64,000 nucleotides of DNA. Source: Sporosarcina sp. Te-1 (GTDB taxonomy: Bacteria; Bacillota; Bacilli; Bacillales_A; Planococcaceae). The stretch's first letter is position 1; each line of letters starts with the position of its first letter. The DNA lies in assembly GCF_017498505.1 (NCBI RefSeq), contig NZ_CP071798.1, forward strand, positions 1,054,001 through 1,118,000. Direction: 5' to 3'. Below are positions 46,204 to 54,753 of the stretch, one piece after another. The notes beneath the pieces were generated by a model that was not told the DNA's origin, did not search any database, and was given only the letters and a program-made list of their open reading frames with translations. Position numbers and translations under genes: made by a program.

Positions 46204-46998
46204 TTAAACGACTAGATGTAGGAAATGCAGGAGCGGCAACACGAATAGGAGACTGTCAAACCGGTCCAAAATCCCCCCATGACCTGGCAGGATCTTTCCT
46301 GAGTCTTTTACTTTGTAATGCCGCTTCAAGGCGGATTCAACCAAATCGCCCAACTGACCGACGATTGACGCGACAATTGTTATTAAAATTAGAGAGAGAT
46401 AGGACGTAGTAATCGGCTGAATCGCCTGTAAAACACAGGCAAAAACAATGGCACAGACGATTCCGCCAACAAAACCTTCCACGGTTTTATTTGGGGAAAT
46501 CTCAGGCCATAATTTCCGTTTGCCGATTTTCCTCCCAGTGAAGTAAGCACCCGAATCAGTGGACCAGATGACAAGCAATGCATAAATGACATATTCCAGT
46601 CCATAAAAACGAGTTTCAACCAAGTAATAGAAGCCAATCCCAACGTACAGTGCCCCAAGTACGGAAAATGAAGCATCATCAAATGTATAGCGATTTTTTG
46701 CAAGCACTGTGTAGACAAGCAAAAGAAGAATGAGTGCGAAGACCATTTCCGTCTTGGTCAAGCTGATAACCTGTTCTACATCTGAAGCCCATTCAGACGG
46801 TATCAGTACTACCGCCATTGCGAGCCAGGTGATCGCCCCTTCCACCGAGATCAAGTTCATCTCTTTCATTTTGAGTAATTCGTAAAGCCCTACAGTTGCG
46901 ATTATGTAAATCGCAATTGTGAATGGGGATCCTCCGATCAGTATAAGAGGAACGAATAGGGCCAGTGCAACGATGGCTGTCAATATTCTCTGTTTCAA
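46204..46998 (-). CDS. cdsA: Phosphatidate cytidylyltransferase
   Basis: Membrane enzyme making CDP-diacylglycerol, precursor of all phospholipids and substrate for PgsA. 264 residues, about eight helices. The family signature S-x-L-K-R-x4-K-D-x-G-x2-L-P-G-H-G-G-I-x-D-R is fully present as SALKRHYKVKDSGKILPGHG followed by GILDRFDS. ATG at 46998 overlaps the uppS stop by four bases, so coupling is likely. Another helix-rich region holds the WSTDSGAYFTGRKIGK motif. Order uppS-cdsA-dxr-rasP is conserved. Confidence 0.97.
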   Translation of the reverse strand: MKQRILTAIVALALFVPLILIGGSPFTIAIYIIATVGLYELLKMKEMNLISVEGAITWLAMAVVLIPSEWASDVEQVISLTKTEMVFALILLLLVYTVLAKNRYTFDDASFSVLGALYVGIGFYYLVETRFYGLEYVIYALLVIWSTDSGAYFTGRKIGKRKLWPEISPNKTVEGFVGGIVCAIVFACVLQAIQPITTSYLSLILITIVASIVGQLGDLVESALKRHYKVKDSGKILPGHGGILDRFDSLLFVLPLLHFLHLVV

Positions 46999-47789
46999 TC
47001 TTCCCTATCTCCTTCCACACTTCCAAAACGGCGGTTTCTCATTTGAAACTCTTCGATGGACTGCAGCATGCAAGCTTCATCGAAATCCGGCCAAAGTACG
47101 TCTGTGAAGGAGAATTCAGCATAAGCAAGCTGCCATAGCATGAAATTGGATAATCGCACTTCTCCACTCGTCCTTATTAACAGATCTGGCTCTGGCAAAT
47201 GAGCGGTCATTAGATGAGTATTGATCATTGATTCGTTGATGTGATCAATACTCATCTCGTCTCTTTTGATTAAATCAGCAATTTCTTTTACCGCATTGAC
47301 GAGCTCCAATCTACTGCCATAATTCATTGCAAAATTAAGTATGAGACCCGTGTTGCTTGAAGTTTTTTCGACAGCCGTCAAAATCGCTTTTTTGGTATGA
47401 TCCGGCAGGGCATCGAAATTACCGATCATCTCGACTTTTACATTTTGCTCAATCAATTCGGGTAAGTATGTACTTAAAAACTCGCCTGGCAACTTCATTA
47501 AAAAATCGATTTCCATTTTGGGCCGCTTCCAATTTTCTGTTGAAAATGCATACAGGGTCAGCACTTTTATTCCGATATCATTCGCAATACGGGTGATCTT
47601 CCGGACTGTCTTCATTCCTTCATGATGGCCCGCAATACGTGGTAGATTCCGTTGCTTTGCCCATCTCCCGTTGCCGTCCATGATGATTGCGACATGCGCA
47701 GGTATCTGCCTGCTTCTTATAGCTTGCAATCGATCCGTAAGCGAAGCATCCACCTCAACCGTTTTTTTTCGCAATAATTTATCAAGCAT
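46995..47789 (-). CDS. uppS: Undecaprenyl diphosphate synthase
   Basis: cis-prenyltransferase making C55-PP, the lipid carrier for peptidoglycan and teichoic acids. 264 residues. Motifs: IIMDGNGRWAKQRNLPRIAGH with catalytic Asp near residue 37, TLYAFSTENWKRP, NFAMNYGSRLEL, and DLLIRTSGEVRLSNFMLWQLAYAE. Start chosen has GGAGGAAACGAG before ATG; a longer start seven codons upstream is rejected. It begins the uppS-cdsA-dxr-rasP-proS-polC run, preceded by a 409-base gap from frr with no clear promoter. Confidence 0.97.
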   Translation of the reverse strand: MLDKLLRKKTVEVDASLTDRLQAIRSRQIPAHVAIIMDGNGRWAKQRNLPRIAGHHEGMKTVRKITRIANDIGIKVLTLYAFSTENWKRPKMEIDFLMKLPGEFLSTYLPELIEQNVKVEMIGNFDALPDHTKKAILTAVEKTSSNTGLILNFAMNYGSRLELVNAVKEIADLIKRDEMSIDHINESMINTHLMTAHLPEPDLLIRTSGEVRLSNFMLWQLAYAEFSFTDVLWPDFDEACMLQSIEEFQMRNRRFGSVEGDRED

Positions 47790-48198
47790 CTCGTTTCCTC
47801 CACTCGGCAACTATTTGAGCAAGTACACATTCTATCGTATCAAACTGGATGGGAAAATTCATTTATTAAAACTGGTTGTTCGAACCGATTTTTCGTCGAA
47901 AGATTTTTTCTTCTTCCCACTTAGGGAAAGTCTGCCATCCTTTTGGCATTACCTATTGCTATATCAATTAGGTTTTACCCTTCGCCTCATTGTCATTCTA
48001 ATTGTATGCTGCAATCCATAACAATAGGAGCGGAGAATCTGTTGCCATCTTGAAACTGAATTGTTAGGTTTTATCTATGATAAACATTTCGTTTCATCCT
48101 TAGGTTATTCCTTACGTTCGGCCCACTTCGTAGTCATGCAAACAAGTTAAAAGGACGCCCTGAAAGTAGGACGTCCCGGAGTATAGAAAGTTCTTCTA
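47790..48198 (-). other. Intergenic region frr-uppS, 409 bp
   Basis: No gene or RNA family is recognised. Besides the frr terminator at its frr side, it is AT-rich and carries two copies of TTAGGTTTTA (48064-48073 and 47970-47979). A promoter for uppS must lie here or upstream, but I see only weak -10 candidates such as TAGAAT near 47835. Confidence 0.6.
48141..48176 (-). terminator. Intrinsic terminator after frr
   Basis: Minus strand GGACGTCCT, loop ACTTTC, AGGGCGTCC with one U-G pair, followed by TTTTAACTTGTTT. The wobble would be a C-A mismatch on the other strand, so it serves minus-strand transcription. Confidence 0.85.
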
Positions 48199-48756
48199 TC
48201 AGATTTCCATAATTTCATTTTCTTTATCTTTCGCAATGCTGTCGATCTTTTCGATGAATGAATCGGTCAACTTTTGAATTTCATCGCCTTCCCGACGAAG
48301 CTCGTCTTCTGTGATGTCCCCGGTTTTTTCAAGTTTTTTCAACTCATCGTTGCCATCACGGCGAACATTTCGGATTGCGACTTTGGAGTCTTCCGCTTCC
48401 TTTTTAACCAATTTAACGAGTTCTTTACGACGCTCTTCTGTTAAAGCTGGCACCGCAAGACGAATGATGGAACCATCGTTGGATGGTGTAATTCCAATAT
48501 CCGATTTCATAATTGCTTTTTCAATGTCTCCTAAGATTGACTTATCGTACGGTTGAATGACGAGCAACCTAGGTTCAGGCGTTGAAATCCCTGCCATCTG
48601 GTTCAAAGGTGTTGGTGCTCCGTAATAATCGACTGTAATTCTGTCTAACAAGGATGCGTTTGCACGACCCGCACGAATAGATGCCAGCTCTCTAGTCAGA
48701 GCAGCGATTGCCTTTTCCATCCGGTCTTTCGTTTGATCTAAAACTGCTTTCGGCAT
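48199..48756 (-). CDS. frr: Ribosome recycling factor
   Basis: Splits post-termination ribosomes together with EF-G. 185 residues, exactly the family length. Sequence is canonical: [28 protein letters not shown] near 30-57, [16 protein letters not shown], and [15 protein letters not shown]. The ATG overlaps the pyrH stop by one base (TAATG). Last gene of the rpsB-tsf-pyrH-frr cluster, followed by a terminator. Identity certain. Confidence 0.98.
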   Translation of the reverse strand: MPKAVLDQTKDRMEKAIAALTRELASIRAGRANASLLDRITVDYYGAPTPLNQMAGISTPEPRLLVIQPYDKSILGDIEKAIMKSDIGITPSNDGSIIRLAVPALTEERRKELVKLVKKEAEDSKVAIRNVRRDGNDELKKLEKTGDITEDELRREGDEIQKLTDSFIEKIDSIAKDKENEIMEI

Positions 48757-49481
48757 TACCCTTTCCTCCTGACAACCGTACCAATCGGTTCACCAAGTAC
48801 GGCTTTTTTAATATTTCCATTATCCATAATCGAGAATACTACGAGAGGGATGTCATTGTCCATACAAAGGGTCGACGCTGTGGAATCCATCACTTCCAGT
48901 CCTTGGCTAATCACTTCCAAGTAGGAGAGTTCGGAATACTTGATAGCTGTTTCATCTTTTAATGGATCAGCAGAATAGACGCCATCCACATTGTTTTTGG
49001 CCATCAATATGACGTCCGCCTCAATTTCCGCAGCACGCAATGCGGCAGTCGTGTCTGTCGAGAAATAAGGGTTTCCCGTGCCGGCAGCAAAAATAACGAC
49101 ACGTTTTTTCTCCAGATGCCGGATCGCCTTGCGTCGAATATACGGTTCAGCAACCTGTCTCATATCGATTGAAGAAGAAACACGTGTTTCAACTCCCAAC
49201 TTTTCCAACGAGTCTTGAAGCGCCAACGAATTCATGACTGTCGCAAGCATACCCATATAATCGGCAGTCGTCCGATCCATTCCCATCTCGCTACCAACTT
49301 TGCCTCGCCAATAATTGCCGCCGCCTACTACAACTGCAACTTCAACGCCTAGATCGACGACCTCTTTCACTTGTGATGCAACAGATTTCACGATTTCAGG
49401 GGAAAGACCGTAGCCTTTTTCTCCCGCGAGTGCCTCTCCGCTAAGTTTCAAGACAATCCGTTTATATTTTGGGACGTTCAT
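48756..49481 (-). CDS. pyrH: Uridylate kinase
   Basis: Hexameric UMP kinase of the amino-acid-kinase fold, 241 residues. Motifs: [14 protein letters not shown] at the N terminus, [11 protein letters not shown] near 51, [23 protein letters not shown] region ([13 protein letters not shown]), and [12 protein letters not shown]. Start ATG at 49481 with GGAGGGTACAT upstream. It follows tsf behind a terminator, so it may need readthrough or a weak promoter; none is clear. Overlaps frr by one base. Confidence 0.98.
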   Translation of the reverse strand: MNVPKYKRIVLKLSGEALAGEKGYGLSPEIVKSVASQVKEVVDLGVEVAVVVGGGNYWRGKVGSEMGMDRTTADYMGMLATVMNSLALQDSLEKLGVETRVSSSIDMRQVAEPYIRRKAIRHLEKKRVVIFAAGTGNPYFSTDTTAALRAAEIEADVILMAKNNVDGVYSADPLKDETAIKYSELSYLEVISQGLEVMDSTASTLCMDNDIPLVVFSIMDNGNIKKAVLGEPIGTVVRRKG

Positions 49482-49510
49482 ATGTACCCTCCATCTACTC
49501 AGTTTTCTCG

Positions 49511-49541
49511 AAAAATAGGGAACACATCGATGTGTTCCCTA
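49511..49541 (-). terminator. Intrinsic terminator after tsf
   Basis: TAGGGAACACAT-CG-ATGTGTTCCCTA is an almost complete palindrome followed on the minus strand by TTTTTCG. Strong stem; lies between tsf and pyrH. Confidence 0.9.
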
Positions 49542-49582
49542 CTTTATATAATATATTGCGTTTCAAAGGATTTTTAGACAGC

Positions 49583-50467
49583 TTAGTTGCCTTTTACTTG
49601 GCTCATGACTTCATCCGCAAAGTTGTCTTCGCGTTTTTCGATTCCTTCACCTACAGCATAGCGGATGAATTCCTTCAATGTGCCGCCAGTTGATTTTACG
49701 AAATCGCCAACTTTTTGGTCTGAGTTTTTAACAAACGCTTGGTCAAGAACACAGATTTCTTCGAAATACTTGCCAAGACGGCCTTCAACCATTTTAGCCA
49801 CAATGTTTTCAGGCTTGCCTTCGTTCAAAGCTTGTTCTGTCAAAATTTTGCGCTCGTGTTCAACTTCTTCTTCAGAAACTTGGTCACGAGAAATATATTT
49901 AGGGTTCAATGCAGCGATATGCATAGCCACGTCTTTTGCAGCCTCTGCATCTGTTGTTCCTTCAAGAATTGTAAGAACCGCAATCCGTCCACCCATGTGA
50001 AGGTATGGTCCGAATGCATCGTTGTCAGTTTTTGTACGGACTTCAAAACGGCGAAGTGTAATTTTTTCTCCAATTTTTGCAACCGCATTGGAAATGTGGT
50101 CGGCTACAGATGCACCATTCGACATTTTCGATTCGATCGCTTCCTCGATGGATGCAGGTTTTGCAGCCAATAAATGTTCAGCAAGCTCTTTTACAAGCGT
50201 TTGGAATGCTTCGTTTTTCGCAACGAAGTCAGTTTCCGCATTCACTTCAAGAATGACAGCGTCGTTACCGTCTACAAGGATATATGTTGTACCTTCAGCA
50301 GCGATACGGTCTGCTTTCTTAGCAGCGCTGGAAAGACCTTTTTCACGAAGGAAGTCTACTGCAGCTTCCATGTCACCATTCACTTCAGTTAATGCTTTTT
50401 TGCAGTCCATCATACCTGCGCCTGTTTTTTCACGCAATTCTTTTACCATTTGAGCTGTAATTGCCAT
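49583..50467 (-). CDS. tsf: Elongation factor Ts
   Basis: Guanine-nucleotide exchange factor for EF-Tu, 294 residues. N-terminal UBA-like domain [26 protein letters not shown], then [20 protein letters not shown] and the TDFVAKNE exchange motif near 80; dimerisation and C-terminal modules complete. ATG at 50467 follows AGGAGGAATGGAAA. Lies 94 bases after rpsB with a terminator between. Standard length; certain. Confidence 0.98.
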   Translation of the reverse strand: MAITAQMVKELREKTGAGMMDCKKALTEVNGDMEAAVDFLREKGLSSAAKKADRIAAEGTTYILVDGNDAVILEVNAETDFVAKNEAFQTLVKELAEHLLAAKPASIEEAIESKMSNGASVADHISNAVAKIGEKITLRRFEVRTKTDNDAFGPYLHMGGRIAVLTILEGTTDAEAAKDVAMHIAALNPKYISRDQVSEEEVEHERKILTEQALNEGKPENIVAKMVEGRLGKYFEEICVLDQAFVKNSDQKVGDFVKSTGGTLKEFIRYAVGEGIEKREDNFADEVMSQVKGN

Positions 50468-50511
50468 TTTCCATTCCTCCTGAAAGTAATATTATCTCGC
50501 AGTTGCTCTTT

Positions 50512-50547
50512 AAAAAAGACGATAAGTGGATTGGCCGCTTATCGTCT
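50512..50547 (-). terminator. Intrinsic terminator between rpsB and tsf
   Basis: Minus strand AGACGATAAG pairs with CTTATCGTCT; inner bases extend the stem; TTTTTTAAAG follows. It would reduce tsf relative to rpsB, as expected for a partial terminator. Confidence 0.85.
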
Positions 50548-50561
50548 CTTCATTTGAACTA

Positions 50562-51296
50562 TTACTCTGCAGCTACTGTTTCTGCTTCTTCTTCTGTCGT
50601 TGTTTCTTCGTCTGCGCCTTGTCTTGATTCGATCAATGCATCAGCCATTTTGCTTGTAAGAAGACGAACTGCACGGATTGCATCGTCGTTAGCAGGGATG
50701 ACATAATCGATTTCATCTGGATCGCAGTTTGTATCGACAATACCAACTAGCGGAATGTTCAATTTGATCGCTTCAGCTACCGCGATTCGTTCTTTACGTG
50801 GATCCACGACAAAGATGACATCCGGCAAAGATTTCATATCACGGATACCGCCAAGGAATTTCACTAGACGTTCGTGTTCTTTTCTAAGTTGAGAGACTTC
50901 TTTTTTAGGAAGTACAGCAAAAGTACCGTCTTCTTCCATAGCTTCGATCTTTTTCATGCGTGCTACACGCTTTTGGATCGTGCCGAAGTTTGTAAGTGTA
51001 CCACCAAGCCAACGTTGGTTGATGTAGTACATGCCAGCGCGTTCTGCTTCTTCTTTGATCGCTTCTTGCGCTTGTTTTTTCGTACCGACGAAAAGGACTT
51101 TCCCGCCGTCAGCACCTACTTGACGCATAAAGTCATATGCTTCTTCAAGTTTCTTCACTGTTTTTTGCAAATCGATGATGTAGATACCATTACGCTCTTG
51201 GAAAATGTATTTCTTCATTTTTGGGTTCCAACGGCGTGTTTGGTGTCCGAAGTGTACACCTGCTTCAAGCAGTTGTTTCATTGAAATTACAGACAT
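50562..51296 (-). CDS. rpsB: 30S ribosomal protein S2
   Basis: Late-binding 30S head protein, 244 residues. Family motifs: [20 protein letters not shown] at 9-28, [43 protein letters not shown] and GIVDTNCDP. The tail ends in a Thr/Glu-rich acidic stretch. ATG at 51296 follows AGGAGGAAGAACAA. Its promoter overlaps the space directly behind swrB and gives a leader of about 100 bases containing a small hairpin (AGCTTC / GAAGC). Identity certain. Confidence 0.98.
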   Translation of the reverse strand: MSVISMKQLLEAGVHFGHQTRRWNPKMKKYIFQERNGIYIIDLQKTVKKLEEAYDFMRQVGADGGKVLFVGTKKQAQEAIKEEAERAGMYYINQRWLGGTLTNFGTIQKRVARMKKIEAMEEDGTFAVLPKKEVSQLRKEHERLVKFLGGIRDMKSLPDVIFVVDPRKERIAVAEAIKLNIPLVGIVDTNCDPDEIDYVIPANDDAIRAVRLLTSKMADALIESRQGADEETTTEEEAETVAAE

Positions 51297-51404
51297 TTGT
51301 TCTTCCTCCTATTTGGTTAGTTTCCTCCGCATGCTTCATCCGGCGAAGCTACCTATCGGCACCCTCTTCACCATCCACATACGTGTGTAGTAACACCATT
51401 TGAT

Positions 51405-51433
51405 AATATACCATATGCGTTTATCAAATGCAA
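51405..51433 (-). promoter_or_regulatory. Sigma-A promoter for rpsB
   Basis: Minus strand TTGCAT at 51428-51433, 17 bp spacer, TATATT at 51405-51410. The -35 begins six bases after the swrB stop; no terminator separates them, so fla/che readthrough into rpsB is possible. Confidence 0.85.
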
Positions 51434-51439
51434 CCGGGT

Positions 51440-51937
51440 TCACTTGAATTTTAAAATCAATTCAATTTCCGTCTTTCCTTTTCCGAGCTCTCGTGCGATT
51501 TCTTCAACAGACCAGCCCTCTTTTTGAAGCCTGATCGCTCTTGTCCGATCATCATCTTCAGGCATCAAGTCGACATTTGCGGGGTTTGTCGAGTTAGAGT
51601 TCTTATATGACTGAAGTGCGACCTGCACAGGGACGACCGGTCTCTGATTTTGAATTACTTCCGATTGCGCGGGGACAGGCTCCGCTTTCTCCTTCAATAC
51701 ATCCTTACTGCTTGGCTGCTTTTCCTCGTCCACACGCATTTCCAACATACGGATCAACCGGTCATTCTCATCTTTCAATTCGGATAAATAGGCTGCGATG
51801 GCATCATCCATTTCAGTCATCAGCTTTTGCTGTTTTGCTTCCAACCTGTCCAATTTGGCCATACGCATATAGAAGAGAGAAATAAAGTAAAACATGATAA
51901 GTTGCAGGATGAATAAAATAATTAAAAAAATGACCAT
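51440..51937 (-). CDS. swrB: SwrB/YlxL family swarming motility protein
   Basis: 165-residue membrane protein of the YlxL/SwrB family. In B. subtilis SwrB promotes flagellar basal-body (FliF/FliG-stage) maturation and type III secretion activation. Seen here: one N-terminal membrane helix at about 2-23, a charged coiled coil (KLDRLEAKQQKLMTEMDDA), a Pro/Gln/Val-rich variable linker, and a C-terminal HTH-like segment (AIRLQKEGWSVEEIARELGKGKTEIELIL) that is the conserved part. ATG at 51937 follows GGGGTAACGAATC. It is the last gene behind sigD, as in B. subtilis. Function transferred by synteny and architecture. Confidence 0.86.
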   Translation of the reverse strand: MVIFLIILFILQLIMFYFISLFYMRMAKLDRLEAKQQKLMTEMDDAIAAYLSELKDENDRLIRMLEMRVDEEKQPSSKDVLKEKAEPVPAQSEVIQNQRPVVPVQVALQSYKNSNSTNPANVDLMPEDDDRTRAIRLQKEGWSVEEIARELGKGKTEIELILKFK

Positions 51938-51943
51938 GATTCG

Positions 51944-52249
51944 TTACCCCGTAAAATCGACGAAAGCACCTTTATAAGGATGCGCCATCTCACTTTCATT
52001 GTTGTTGTTTTCTTGCTGCGACTGTCCACTAGGCGTCTGATCAGATTCCCCTTGGCCCGATTTGGAGTCGGTTTTGGCGGAGCGATCTGATTTAACGACT
52101 GTTTCTCGGTTCCTCGCCTGTTCCCTTTCCGTCAACACGTTCGCATGTTCTTGCCCTGCTTGGACGAACTGCTGTTTTTGTTCAGCCATTTTTCCGGCAT
52201 CGAAAGTTTTTGGGATGGCGATTTGAAGTTCTATGCCCTTGAGGCTCAT
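51944..52249 (-). CDS. Small conserved protein of the flagellar operon, function unknown
   Basis: 101 residues, start ATG overlapping the sigD TGA by four bases after GGGGGGATCC, so translation is probably coupled to sigD. The N terminus (MSLKGIELQIAIPKTFDAGKM) and the last residues (HPYKGAFVDFTG) look conserved; the middle is hydrophilic low complexity rich in Gln, Ser, Glu, Asn. No membrane helix or signal is seen. Similar short proteins ending in HPYKG-x-x-h-D occur, to my recollection, at the ends of flagellar operons in other Firmicutes. I cannot assign a function. Confidence 0.8.
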   Translation of the reverse strand: MSLKGIELQIAIPKTFDAGKMAEQKQQFVQAGQEHANVLTEREQARNRETVVKSDRSAKTDSKSGQGESDQTPSGQSQQENNNNESEMAHPYKGAFVDFTG

Positions 52250-53025
52250 AGGATCCCCCCGTCGATAATTTCAGGTGACAGCAATTTACGCAGCTTGAAT
52301 AGTGCCTTGGAATGGATTTGTGAAATACGTGAGGTGGAAAGATTAAGGATCTCGCCAATTTCCGTCAACGTCATCTCCTCTGTATAAAACAGACTCAAGA
52401 CAAGCTGTTCATTTTTGTTCAGTTGCCTGATTTTCAAAGCGAGATCTCCAACCAGTTCATTCATCACTGTGCTTTGTTCCGGCGTTCTTTGTGTATCATC
52501 CTTAATGACAAAGGACTTTTGGTTATCCTCTTCCTCATCGTTCATTCTCTCATCTATCGATAAAATATTGGAAAAATAATTTTCGTGTACGGTCTGATAT
52601 ACCTCATCCACGGTCATTCCGAGATGCTGCGCCACCTCTTCCGGCGTCGCGTGCCGGAGCAGACGCTGTTCCAATTTTATGATTTCTTCTTCCATCTTCT
52701 TTGATTTTTCTCTCGCAGATCGTGGCAGCCAATCTTCTTTACGAAGACCATCGATGATCGTACCGCGTATTCGAAAAGAAGCATACGTATCAAATTTCAG
52801 GTCACGACCTGGATCGAACTTAGTCAATGCATCGAACAGGCCTTGAAACCCCAAACTTTTAATGTCATCTCGCGAAACATTCCGCGGAAGCCCTGAGCTG
52901 ATTCGCTGCACATGGTAATTAACGAGAGGTGTATATTTGCGAACGAGTATATCGCCCGCTTCGGCATCCCTATCCGTTAACCATTGCCTCCAACATTCTT
53001 CTTCTGACATACTTTGGTTGGACAT
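52246..53025 (-). CDS. sigD: Flagellar sigma factor SigD (FliA family)
   Basis: Sigma-28 factor for late flagellar, chemotaxis and autolysin genes, 259 residues. Region 2 appears as PLVNYHVQRISSGLPRNVSRDDIKSLGFQGLFDALTKFDPGRDLKFDTYA (LVNYHVQRIS and KFDTYASFRIRGTIIDGLR), region 3 follows, and region 4 HTH as MTLTEIGEILNLSTSRISQIHSKAL. ATG at 53025 follows GAGGGGTTCG. It lies after cheD but, unlike in B. subtilis where it is deep in one operon, a strong terminator stands just upstream. FlgM control is expected but flgM is not in the window. Confidence 0.97.
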   Translation of the reverse strand: MSNQSMSEEECWRQWLTDRDAEAGDILVRKYTPLVNYHVQRISSGLPRNVSRDDIKSLGFQGLFDALTKFDPGRDLKFDTYASFRIRGTIIDGLRKEDWLPRSAREKSKKMEEEIIKLEQRLLRHATPEEVAQHLGMTVDEVYQTVHENYFSNILSIDERMNDEEEDNQKSFVIKDDTQRTPEQSTVMNELVGDLALKIRQLNKNEQLVLSLFYTEEMTLTEIGEILNLSTSRISQIHSKALFKLRKLLSPEIIDGGIL

Positions 53026-53100
53026 CGAACCCCTCGCTTTCCAGAATGAATCTATTAATATCGCAATAAATATTATGTATTAAGTATATCAAATTATAGC

Positions 53101-53130
53101 GAAAAAAGGCGACTGAATCGTTCAGCCGCC
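53101..53130 (-). terminator. Intrinsic terminator between cheD and sigD
   Basis: Minus strand GGCGGCTGAA, loop CGA, TTCAGTCGCC with one G-U pair, then TTTTTTCGC. Complete stem and T run. The downstream 75 bases before sigD are AT-rich but carry no promoter I could define with confidence. Confidence 0.93.
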
Positions 53131-53152
53131 AATTTGGATATAAATGAAACGA

Positions 53153-53647
53153 TCAAATTTCACGAGTCCCTGCGTTCACTGTCCGGATATTGAGGATGCT
53201 TGTGGCCGGATCAAACTCAATCGTCCTGCCGCTGGATCCTCCTGTGTCTTCGGCGACAATCGGAATGGACAGTCGGCCGAGCTCCTTTTTCACGGCTTCG
53301 ACATTGCGAGGACCGATTCGGATCGTATCACTGGAGCCGAATTGGAACATCTGGGCGCCACCAGCGATTTTTGCTTTAAGCGATAAGGGACGCACCCCTT
53401 CTGCTTTCAATGCTTCCATCAGCGCGTAGATTCCAGTATCCGCGAATTTCGCCATATTGAGTTTGTCTGACTTGCCTAGACTCGAATCCGGAAGCATGAC
53501 ATGTAAAAGGCCGGCAATTCTCTTTTTTTCATCATATAAAACGACACCAACACATGAACCAAGACCTGAAGTCCTGATTGTGTCAGGCTCGCGTACAATG
53601 TTCAAATCGGCAATGCCTACCCGAACAACACTCTTTAGAGCCGTCAT
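53153..53647 (-). CDS. cheD: Chemoreceptor glutamine deamidase CheD
   Basis: Deamidates receptor glutamines and, in Bacillus, is a receptor-kinase activator controlled by CheC binding. 164 residues. Catalytic triad motifs: Cys in SGLGSCVGVVLYD near 30, His in AGLLHVMLPDS near 49, and the Thr/Ser region of AKIAGGAQMFQF. Start ATG at 53647, right after the cheC stop (TGACATG), with TAGGTG upstream; a GTG four codons earlier overlaps cheC. Followed by a terminator. Partner cheC is adjacent. Confidence 0.95.
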   Translation of the reverse strand: MTALKSVVRVGIADLNIVREPDTIRTSGLGSCVGVVLYDEKKRIAGLLHVMLPDSSLGKSDKLNMAKFADTGIYALMEALKAEGVRPLSLKAKIAGGAQMFQFGSSDTIRIGPRNVEAVKKELGRLSIPIVAEDTGGSSGRTIEFDPATSILNIRTVNAGTREI

Positions 53648-53648
53648 G

Positions 53649-54281
53649 TCACAACACACCTAATGAACGAAAAATGGTCAAATAGGATGGGGGATCAGGC
53701 AATAGGAAGAAATGGCCGTCCACACTAGAGGATCCATCCTCGTCTTCTTCGTGCAGTCTCGTATTAATAACAATGACTTCATCACTGTACTGAGAAACTT
53801 CAATAAGCCCGAAGCTGACAATGGCGCCAACCATATCGACACTTAACGAAGGGACCGTAGGGTAGATATTAAGACCAGTAAAATCCGACAGGGCTGACAA
53901 ATAGGAACCTGACAGAATATTGCCCAATTCCTGCATAGCCGACACACCCATTTCCGGAATCGGATTTTGATTGAAATCAAATGAGCTGTCACCAATGAGT
54001 CTCTGGATGAAATGATTAGCGGATTCTATTGGAAGAACGAAAAACATGCTGCCCGACAAATCGCCTTCGATCCGTAAATAAATGCCCGCCACTATTTTCT
54101 CGGGTCCGCCAGCCATTTCAAACATCTCATCAAAGGAAACGAGCCGCACATTCGGCACATGCATATCGATTTTCCTGCCTAGCAGTTGGGATAATGAGGT
54201 GGCAGCATGTGCTGCCCCTATATTTCCGATTTCCTTGAGCACATCCAAATGCATATCAGTGATCGGATTTTCAGTACTCAT
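53649..54281 (-). CDS. cheC: CheY-P phosphatase CheC
   Basis: Dephosphorylates CheY-P and binds CheD in the Bacillus adaptation system. 210 residues. Two copies of the E-x-x-N active-site helix are present: LKEIGNIGAAHAATSLSQLL near 14-33 and MQELGNILSGSYLSALSDF near 113-131, as in catalytically competent CheC (one site usually dominates). ATG at 54281 lies inside the end of cheW (11-base overlap), and the stop is next to cheD. No ATPase or membrane segments. Assignment firm. Confidence 0.95.
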   Translation of the reverse strand: MSTENPITDMHLDVLKEIGNIGAAHAATSLSQLLGRKIDMHVPNVRLVSFDEMFEMAGGPEKIVAGIYLRIEGDLSGSMFFVLPIESANHFIQRLIGDSSFDFNQNPIPEMGVSAMQELGNILSGSYLSALSDFTGLNIYPTVPSLSVDMVGAIVSFGLIEVSQYSDEVIVINTRLHEEDEDGSSSVDGHFFLLPDPPSYLTIFRSLGVL

Positions 54282-54738
54282 CAGAAGACACCCGTTTCAA
54301 CGGCTGTAGAACTTTGTCGAGATTCAGCATGACCAGAAGGCGTTTATCCAACTTCACTACACCGGAAATGAATTCGGACTCCACCGAGCCGACAACTTCC
54401 GGCTGGGGCTCAATGGAACGAAGCGGAATATCGATGACATCGTTCGCTGCATCTACGATGAGGCCCACTTCGAAATCTTGCAACGAGACGATAATGATCC
54501 GGTTGTTATCATCCATCTTCTTGGCTTCCAATCCAAAGCGTTCGCGCAAGTCCACAATCGGAGTTACAACCCCTCGTAAATTAATAACTCCTTTTACATA
54601 AGAAGGTGTTTTCGGAACACGGGTGATGGACATCAGTTTTTCAATTCCTTCAACAACATCGACTTCCATCGCATATTCTTTATCCAGTAGTTGGAATACA
54701 ATAAATTTAACTGTATCTTGTCCGACTAACTCTGTCAT
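54271..54738 (-). CDS. cheW: Chemotaxis coupling protein CheW
   Basis: SH3-like adaptor linking chemoreceptors to CheA at the membrane. 155 residues. Typical motifs: KFIVFQLLDKEYAMEVDVVEGIEKL, ITRVPKTPSYVKGVINLRGVVTPIVDLRERFGL (VKGVINLRG and VIPIVDL region) and IVDAANDVIDI. ATG at 54738, SD GGGGAGAATGA. Placed between cheA and cheC with an 11-base overlap into cheC, the Bacillus che order. A single standalone CheW domain. Confidence 0.96.
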   Translation of the reverse strand: MTELVGQDTVKFIVFQLLDKEYAMEVDVVEGIEKLMSITRVPKTPSYVKGVINLRGVVTPIVDLRERFGLEAKKMDDNNRIIIVSLQDFEVGLIVDAANDVIDIPLRSIEPQPEVVGSVESEFISGVVKLDKRLLVMLNLDKVLQPLKRVSSDEY

Positions 54739-54753
54739 TTCATTCTCCCCTTC

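Noticed and set aside
53031..53100. Sigma-A or sigma-D promoter between the cheD terminator and sigD
   Set aside because: The AT-rich sequence gives several weak -10-like hexamers, but none has a good -35, and no TAAA-N15-GCCGATAT motif is present.
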